From the NCBI RefSeq assembly GCF_014384895.1, contig NZ_JACRSQ010000058.1, positions 1 to 7,408 on the forward strand: a stretch of 7,408 nucleotides of DNA, given 5' to 3'. Made by a program: the position numbers and the translations under genes. Numbering within the stretch: the first letter of the stretch is position 1; each line of letters opens with the position of its first letter. Below the pieces are notes generated by a model, which was not told the DNA's origin, did not search any database, and saw only the letters and a program-made list of their open reading frames with translations. Shown one piece after another: positions 5,581 to 7,408 of this stretch. This stretch comes from Bianquea renquensis (GTDB lineage Bacteria > Bacillota > Clostridia > Lachnospirales > Bianqueaceae).

Positions 5581-5973
5581 TTATAATACAGCGTTTCTCA
5601 AGTCTGAAACATATTGAGATTGTTGTTTTTTCAAATAGGCTTTTACGAATGGTTTCATAATGGTTTTTTTTGCAGTGACATCTTCCGTAAAATCAATTTC
5701 AGTCTGTTCGCCTTTTTGAGTAAATACTCCAATCCAATGCCCTTTCATATTGCCGTTTTCCATATCAAATTCCCAACGTTTATATGGTTCGGCAACAGTA
5801 ATTGTAAAAGTTGTGGCATATCCCTCTTTTGTATATTCTACAAATTGATTTTTGCTCAAAACTTCGATTTTGCTTAAATCACTGCGCCACGCATAATTTT
5901 CAAGAGAGGTTACCGTTTCCCACACTTTTTTAATATCACTCTGAAAGACAGCTTTAATTTTTGAAATAGCCAT
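5581..5973 (-). CDS. SRPBCC-fold protein (polyketide cyclase / START-like superfamily)
   Basis: This is a 130-residue, probably cytoplasmic protein with no signal peptide or membrane segment. The pattern fits the SRPBCC (Bet v 1/START-like) ligand-binding fold. An opening strand (ISKIKAVFQSDIKKVWETVT) leads into the typical helix and LENYAWRSDLSKIEVL. Strands follow (FVEYTKEGYATTFTITVAEP, YKRWEFDMEN, HWIGVFTQKGEQTEIDFTED), then a long C-terminal helix (FVKAYLKKQQSQYVSDLRNA). Length is normal for the family. Members bind small hydrophobic ligands, and the ligand here is unknown. Start: ATG at 5971-5973 with a GAGGA-type site 6 nt upstream. It is AT-rich like the XRE regulator gene. It has its own promoter and terminator, so it forms a single-gene unit, probably cargo of a past insertion. 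Confidence 0.75.
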   Translation of the reverse strand: MAISKIKAVFQSDIKKVWETVTSLENYAWRSDLSKIEVLSKNQFVEYTKEGYATTFTITVAEPYKRWEFDMENGNMKGHWIGVFTQKGEQTEIDFTEDVTAKKTIMKPFVKAYLKKQQSQYVSDLRNAVL

Positions 5974-6022
5974 ACCTAATCCTCACTTTGCAATTTCATT
6001 TGTTATTCAGCTTATTATCCAG

Positions 6023-6031
6023 AGTATAGCA
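6023..6031 (-). promoter_or_regulatory. Extended -10 promoter of the SRPBCC gene
   Basis: On the minus strand this reads TGC followed by TATACT (5 of 6 to consensus), with a start near 6016 and a leader of about 43 nt. The -35 region is poor (TGGCTA at 17 bp), which is common for extended -10 promoters. Confidence 0.5.
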
Positions 6032-6079
6032 TAAAAGCACCTATTTAGCCATTGAAATTTTAGCGACAATTCCTATATC

Positions 6080-6099
6080 AAAAACCGTCATTTTGACGG
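6080..6099 (-). terminator. Rho-independent terminator downstream of the adhesin gene
   Basis: On the minus strand CCGTCA-AAA-TGACGG (6099-6085) is a perfect 6-bp stem, followed by TTTTTG (6084-6080 region). It lies about 180 nt after the adhesin stop and just before the SRPBCC promoter, so it would separate the two minus-strand units. Confidence 0.6.
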
Positions 6100-6281
6100 G
6101 ACGTAAAGAAGCAAAAACCGCTGTACAGCCGCCCATTTTCCGTGGTAAATAAAGCTACGGGGCGGAAGCCTTATAGTAAACGGTGTGGCTTCCGGCTGTG
6201 GCGTTTGCGGCAACCGTTGAGCTTTTGCTCAATCCGGGCGGCTCTCCTCTCCATACAGCCTACCCTTTCTCTCTTTCATAT
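6100..6281. other. Non-coding region with inverted repeats after the adhesin gene
   Basis: I see no gene. Two inverted repeats are clear: CGGAAGCC (6163-6170) with GGCTTCCG (6187-6194), an 8-bp perfect pair with a 16-nt loop, and TTGAGC (6217-6222) with GCTCAA (6227-6232) around TTTT. Neither is followed by a U-tract. They may be mRNA 3'-end structures, or the boundary of the inserted AT-rich block. Confidence 0.4.
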
Positions 6282-7408
6282 TCAACGGAGACGCCGGTGC
6301 TTCATTTTGTGTGCTTCCCTTTTTCTCAGCAGCACTGTGGCGATCAGCGCGGCTAAGCTTAGAAGCATCAGCACAAAGTACAAACCTATGTGAGACGTAT
6401 CACCGGTCTGCGGGCCATCCGGGCTGCCGGGTTCATCGTCGCCGCCGGGGGCGGGCGATTCCGGCGTGGCGCCGGTGTAGGCGTTCACAATATCGTATCC
6501 ATTGATTTCGGCGGTGTAGCCGGGTATTTCGACCTCGTCCACGGTATAGACAATCTCATGCCCATCCCCCGCGTACCGGGGCATCTCAAAGGCATACTTC
6601 CAGCCGTCCCTGGCCGTAACCTGCCGCTGGGCGGCAAGCTGGCCGTCGGCATAGACCTCCACAATGATGGAGCTGGGCTGCTTGTCCGCCGGGTTGTCCC
6701 CATGTTGCCAGGTCTTTGATCCCTTAACGGTCACCGCATTCTCCGGTAGATCCGGCTTGAAGCGGTTGACAAATTTTAGCGTCTCAGCCGCCTGCCCGTT
6801 TTGATCCAGAGCATAAACGGCTTCCAGCTTTCCTCCCTGCTCCGCAACGGTTATCGTCAGGGTATAGAGAGAAGCGTCATAGCTCCAGCCTTCTTTGCCG
6901 TCGTCCAGTTCCGCTATAGTGTAGGTGTAAACGCCAGGTTCGGCAATGACGATTGTGCCCAGATTAGCTTTGCCGCTGCCTGTGAGAGTGACGATTTTCA
7001 TATTTCCATCACTGCCCTCCGGCATGGACGCGCCATTTTCACCTTTCAGCAGGAAAGAGAACTGTGTTTCAGGCGCCTTTTCGCCTTCCACCACCTTTTC
7101 AATGAGGGGAGGGTCTACCGCCACGGGCGGAAGATAGGTATTTTTGATGTTGTATCCATCATAGGCGGGAATAAAGTTATACAGCGGCGCCTCCCCAATG
7201 GTATACGCGATTTCCGCTCCCTCTGCGTCGTACTTGGGCGCGGTGAAATGGTAATGCCACTCACCATTGCCGTCCGGGATGACAGTGGCTTCCTCCACCA
7301 GCAAATCCCCGTTTTTCAGCTGCACGGTGACAGATTCCGGCAGGGCCACGTCATGGCCGCCCAGCTCCCATGTTTTCTCGCCTTCGATTTCAGTCTGTAC
7401 CTCTCCCA
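6282..7408 (-). CDS. Sortase-anchored adhesin / pilin-like protein with Cna-B and pilin isopeptide domains, C-terminal part
   Basis: The frame is open to the window edge, so the N-terminus is missing; an internal GTG at 7349 is not the true start. Three domains follow each other. First is a Cna-B domain (EKTW ... YTIGE ... NIKNTY). Next is a streptococcal-pilin-type isopeptide domain (IEKVVEG ... GVYTYTIAE ... LKFVNRF). Last is a second Cna-B domain (GSKTW ... YTVDE ... YDIVNAY). Each shows a Lys, Glu and Asn in the positions that make intramolecular isopeptide bonds in these families. A Pro/Gly/Asp-rich linker leads to GPQTGD, a hydrophobic helix of about 20 residues and a basic tail ending KMKHRRLR: a cell-wall sorting signal. 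The motif lacks the usual Leu-Pro at its start, so a sortase with relaxed or different specificity is likely. No sortase gene is in the window. Role inferred: surface adhesion or a pilus subunit. Confidence 0.88.
   Translation of the reverse strand, partial: GEVQTEIEGEKTWELGGHDVALPESVTVQLKNGDLLVEEATVIPDGNGEWHYHFTAPKYDAEGAEIAYTIGEAPLYNFIPAYDGYNIKNTYLPPVAVDPPLIEKVVEGEKAPETQFSFLLKGENGASMPEGSDGNMKIVTLTGSGKANLGTIVIAEPGVYTYTIAELDDGKEGWSYDASLYTLTITVAEQGGKLEAVYALDQNGQAAETLKFVNRFKPDLPENAVTVKGSKTWQHGDNPADKQPSSIIVEVYADGQLAAQRQVTARDGWKYAFEMPRYAGDGHEIVYTVDEVEIPGYTAEINGYDIVNAYTGATPESPAPGGDDEPGSPDGPQTGDTSHIGLYFVLMLLSLAALIATVLLRKREAHKMKHRRLR

Noticed and set aside
5248..5586. 112-codon plus-strand open frame
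   Set aside because: It runs through three differently framed protein-like pieces and ends in the minus-strand terminator; the Arg/Ser/Gly-rich translation looks non-coding.
6217..6232. TTGAGC/GCTCAA hairpin as the adhesin terminator
   Set aside because: No U-tract on the minus strand; the hairpin at 6080-6099 with five T is a better candidate.
1..7408. CRISPR array, tRNA, rRNA or complete insertion sequence
   Set aside because: No spaced direct-repeat series, no tRNA or rRNA-like stretch and no transposase with terminal repeats seen by eye.

Overview
The window looks like a piece of a low-G+C Gram-positive (Firmicutes/Clostridia) chromosome, probably a gut-type Oscillospirales-like organism with a G+C-rich genome. 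The evidence is strong AGGAGG-type ribosome binding sites, a SipW-type signal peptidase with its cognate exported proteins, a sortase-type adhesin built of Cna-B and pilin isopeptide domains, and remnants of a conjugative element. The organism assignment is inference.

Left part (1-2641, all minus strand): an operon reading leftwards. It encodes an ER-type (SipW-like) signal peptidase with an unusual cytoplasmic coiled-coil extension, then a 433-residue exported protein with a SipW-type signal peptide and a C-terminal Ig-like domain, then a close tandem paralogue that runs off the window start. This is the layout of a TasA/CalY-type matrix-fibre or surface-layer export module.

Centre (2642-3788): the most interesting part. 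A tyrosine recombinase gene (minus strand) ends 51 bases from a 233-bp segment bounded by 19-bp inverted repeats (18 of 19 match). The segment carries a near-consensus extended -10 promoter. In this copy the promoter points right, away from the signal-peptidase operon, and meets a Rho-independent-type terminator just outside the repeat. Inverting the segment would aim the same promoter at the operon with a leader of about 70 nt. I read this as a phase-variable ON/OFF switch for the SipW/TasA-like surface module, with its own invertase next door and captured here in the OFF state.

Right-centre (3789-6281): a visibly AT-richer stretch with an XRE-family regulator (plus) and a small SRPBCC-fold protein (minus), each with a recognisable extended -10 promoter. 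Between them lies about 540 bp of non-coding sequence containing what looks like a broken fragment of a conjugative-element gene. This block looks like cargo and scar of an integrated element.

Right end (6282-7408, minus): the C-terminal part of a large cell-wall-anchored adhesin or pilin-like protein. It has two Cna-B domains around a streptococcal-pilin-type isopeptide domain, then a PQTG sorting signal, a membrane helix and a basic tail. The window thus joins two surface systems (secreted matrix protein and sortase-anchored adhesin) and a DNA-inversion switch.
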